Notes under the pieces: generated by a model
What the model was told of the DNA's origin: nothing
Databases searched by the model: none
The model's input: the letters and a program-made list of their open reading frames with translations, nothing else
NCBI RefSeq assembly: GCF_024734665.1
Contig: NZ_CP102931.1
Coordinates: 2,168,001-2,232,000, forward strand
Direction of reading: 5' to 3'
DNA length: 64,000 bases
Source of the DNA: Variovorax paradoxus
Lineage (GTDB): Bacteria > Pseudomonadota > Gammaproteobacteria > Burkholderiales > Burkholderiaceae_C
In this document: positions 62,065-64,000 of the stretch, piece after piece
Layout of the letters: every line of letters starts with the position of its first letter
Numbering within the stretch: position 1 is the first letter of the stretch
Program-made: the position numbers and the translations under genes

Positions 62065-63240
62065 ATGCCGTCAGCAAATTCAGCCCGGGTCGTCATCGTT
62101 GGCGGCGCCATCATCGGCAGCTTCTGTGCCTGGTCGCTGCGCAAGGCAGGCTTCACGGGAACGATCACCGTCGTGGAGAAGGATGCCTCGTACCAGTTTT
62201 CTTCGACGGCCCTTTCTGCCGCCTCGATACGAACCCAATTCGGAACGGCCACGAACATCCAGATGAGCCTCTTCGGGGCTCACATGTTCCGCAACATCAA
62301 GGCCGTGTTCGGAGATGAAGCGGATATCGGGTATCGGGAAAAGGGCTACCTGATTCTCGGAGGCCACGATCAGGTTGCTGAGCGCATAGAGGCTGTCAGG
62401 CTGCAGCGCAGCCACGGCGCGGACATCCGGGTGCTCGATCCCGATGAACTCGGCGCGCGCTTTCCGGGCGTCAACTTCGACGACGTCGGCATTGGAACGC
62501 TGGGTGTCCAGCACGAAGGCTGGTTCGATGCCTGGAGCCTGCTCTCCGAGGTGCGCCGCGCGGCGCGCCGGCTTGGCGTCAGCTATGTGGAAACAGCAGC
62601 CAACGCGTTCAAGACGAATGGCGCGAGAGTCACCGGGGTCGAGTTGTCGAACGGAGACGCGCTTGCGTGCGATTTCTGCGTTCTGGCCGCAGGAGCGCAG
62701 TCCGGACGCCTGGCTGCGTCGTTGGGAATCGAACTGCCGGTCGTGCCGAAGAAGCGCACGGTGTTCTCCTTCAAGACGCCTTTCAGGGCGAACGATTTCC
62801 CGATGCTGTTCGACTCGAGCGGCATCTGGGTGCGGCCTGAAGGGGAGGGCTACATCGGAGGCATCCAGCCACCGGCCGAGATCGACGTGGATGCCGATGG
62901 AGACTTCGAACCTCACCACGAGTTGATGGACGAGCTGTTCTGGCCTTTGCTCGCCAGGCGCATCCCGGCCATGGAAGAGTTGCGCCTGAACCGGGCGTGG
63001 GCTGGGCACTATGAAGTCAACACGCTCGACCACAACGGCGTGGTCGGTGCTCACGATGAGCTGGGCAACCTTATCTTCGCGACGGGGTTTTCCGGCCACG
63101 GCGTCATGCACGCGCCAGCGGTCGGCCGAGGTGTGGCGGAACTGATCACGGCCGGGGAATTCCGGTCGATCGACATGACCCCATTGGGTTGGGCGCGCAT
63201 CCGCACCTCGACACCATTGTTTGAATCCATCGTTTACTGA
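62065..63240 (+). CDS. FAD-dependent oxidoreductase (DAO/glycine-oxidase type)
   Basis: The 391-residue flavoprotein has a dinucleotide motif at residues 8-24 (ARVVIVGGAIIGSFCAWSL; the second glycine of GxGxxG is replaced by Gly-Gly-Ala), then ALSAASIRTQFGT, DFCVLAAGAQSGRLA and the late FATGFSGHGVMHAPAVGRGV. The DAO family oxidises amino acids and N-methylated amines such as sarcosine. The substrate here may be the amine or amino acid that feeds the decarboxylase, or a hydroxy acid. Confidence 0.87.
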   Translation: MPSANSARVVIVGGAIIGSFCAWSLRKAGFTGTITVVEKDASYQFSSTALSAASIRTQFGTATNIQMSLFGAHMFRNIKAVFGDEADIGYREKGYLILGGHDQVAERIEAVRLQRSHGADIRVLDPDELGARFPGVNFDDVGIGTLGVQHEGWFDAWSLLSEVRRAARRLGVSYVETAANAFKTNGARVTGVELSNGDALACDFCVLAAGAQSGRLAASLGIELPVVPKKRTVFSFKTPFRANDFPMLFDSSGIWVRPEGEGYIGGIQPPAEIDVDADGDFEPHHELMDELFWPLLARRIPAMEELRLNRAWAGHYEVNTLDHNGVVGAHDELGNLIFATGFSGHGVMHAPAVGRGVAELITAGEFRSIDMTPLGWARIRTSTPLFESIVY

Positions 63241-63252
63241 GAGGAGATCGAA

Positions 63253-64000
63253 ATGAGGCTTGCAGGCAAAGTTGCGGTTGTGACAGGGGCTGCGCGAGGC
63301 ATCGGGCGCGCGACGGCCGAGCGTCTTCTGGCCGAGGGCGCGAAGGTGGTTGTCTCCGACATCGACACAGAGACGCTGACCAGGACGGCCGGCGAGATAG
63401 GCGCGGAAGCCAACGTCTTCGCAGTGCGCACGGACGTTTCGAAAAAGAACGAGGTGGTCGACCTTGTCGAGGCGGCGGTTCAACACTTCGGTGCCATCGA
63501 CATCATGGTGAACAACGCCGGCATCGCACCCGTGGTGGAGTTCCTGGACGTCACCGAAGAAATGCTCAGCCGCGTGCTGGACGTGAATCTCAAAGGGGCC
63601 TTCTACGGTACGCAGGCTGCAGGCCGCGAGATGATCGGCCGCGGCAAGGGCGGGGTGATCATCAACATGTCTTCCATCAATTCCGGACTCGCGAACCCCA
63701 ACGTCGCGCCGTACGCGATTTCGAAGGGCGGCATGAACCAGGTGACCTCTACCGCGGCGGTGGCGTTTGCGCCGCACGGCATTCGGGTCGTCGGTGTCGG
63801 GCCCGGGACCATCATGACCGACATGGTTGCCGGGGCGTTTGTCCAGAGCGCGGGCAACCATGCAATCCTCTCGCGGACCCCGCTGGGCCGCTATGGCCAG
63901 CCGTCTGAAATTGCGTCGGTCGTCGCGTTCCTGGCGAGTGAAGATGCGTCGTACATCACTGGGGAAACCATGTACGTGGACGGGGGACGACGCGTTCTGA
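63253..64000 (+). CDS. Short-chain dehydrogenase/reductase, 3' end cut by the window
   Basis: An open frame runs from the ATG at 63253 (GAGGAG upstream) to the right edge without an in-frame stop; the terminal TGA is out of frame. The 249 visible residues hold VVTGAARGIGRATAERL, NNAGIAPVVEFLDV and catalytic Ser-Tyr-Lys in NMSSINSGLANPNVAPYAISK; the usual SDR end ITGETMYVDGGRRVL is present, so few residues are missing. DIDTE after the second strand suggests NAD. It continues the decarboxylase-aldehyde dehydrogenase operon. Confidence 0.9.
   Translation, partial: MRLAGKVAVVTGAARGIGRATAERLLAEGAKVVVSDIDTETLTRTAGEIGAEANVFAVRTDVSKKNEVVDLVEAAVQHFGAIDIMVNNAGIAPVVEFLDVTEEMLSRVLDVNLKGAFYGTQAAGREMIGRGKGGVIINMSSINSGLANPNVAPYAISKGGMNQVTSTAAVAFAPHGIRVVGVGPGTIMTDMVAGAFVQSAGNHAILSRTPLGRYGQPSEIASVVAFLASEDASYITGETMYVDGGRRVL

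Noticed and set aside
1..64000. tRNA, rRNA, CRISPR arrays, insertion sequences, prophage or integrase genes
   Set aside because: None could be recognised by reading; spaces between genes are too short for most of them.

Overview
The window is high-GC, gene-dense bacterial DNA with very short or overlapping gene junctions. Together the Bug/TctC-type receptor, the TgpA/DUF58/MoxR trio, a CydDCAB-X operon with a GbsR-like regulator, split EtfBA and many LysR/ABC catabolic modules suggest a beta-proteobacterium of the Comamonadaceae, most like Variovorax. This assignment is inference; no rRNA or other marker is present. I see no tRNA, rRNA, CRISPR array, transposase or prophage.

Layout. 1-4435 (+): the end of a BtrH/DUF4872-like gene, a two-gene ABC-2 exporter, an acyl carrier protein, a ketoacyl synthase with an altered active site and a short ketoacyl-synthase-like protein; this looks like a pathway that makes and exports an acyl product. 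4449-12519: housekeeping genes (HD hydrolase, MltB, the TgpA-DUF58-MoxR operon, a histone-deacetylase-family amidohydrolase, an MscS channel). 12536-18610 (-): a seven-gene operon joining a polar amino-acid ABC transporter, an aminotransferase and an RraA/HMG-aldolase-like protein, with a divergent LysR gene at 18733. 19859-24450: etfBA, an acyl-CoA dehydrogenase and a nitronate-monooxygenase-like flavoprotein, behind a striking palindrome. 24447-25622: an acyltransferase-3 membrane protein.

25743-32755 holds cydDC, cydAB, a 49-residue cydX and a convergent GbsR/MarR-like gene. A perfect 18-bp palindrome sits just downstream of a strong -10 at the cydDC promoter, and a degenerate copy precedes the regulator gene. 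33064-43148 is a surface-glycan cluster: a methyltransferase-GT2-GT4 fusion, a second GT2, two tandem FemAB/CelD-like acyltransferases, an N-methyltransferase, an opposed DegT aminotransferase in lower-GC DNA, and a GT61 enzyme.

43149-49604 has an AraC-type regulator divergent from a beta-oxidation operon (acyl-CoA ligase, SCP2-type thiolase, two MaoC hydratases, SDR, enoyl-CoA hydratase). 50652-55502 (-) is an NMT1-type ABC importer operon with an adenine-deaminase-like enzyme and an isopenicillin-N-synthase-like oxygenase. 55682-56614 is a DUF2167 protein. 56724-64000 is a LysR-divergent catabolic cluster: a two-subunit TPP decarboxylase resembling sulfopyruvate decarboxylase, an aldehyde dehydrogenase, a PAS-AraC regulator, a quinone oxidoreductase, a DAO-type flavoprotein and an SDR that runs off the right edge.

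The best candidates for undescribed systems are the amino-acid uptake/transamination/aldol-cleavage operon, the adenine-deaminase ABC operon and the glycan cluster. Several sharp palindromes give testable regulatory hypotheses.
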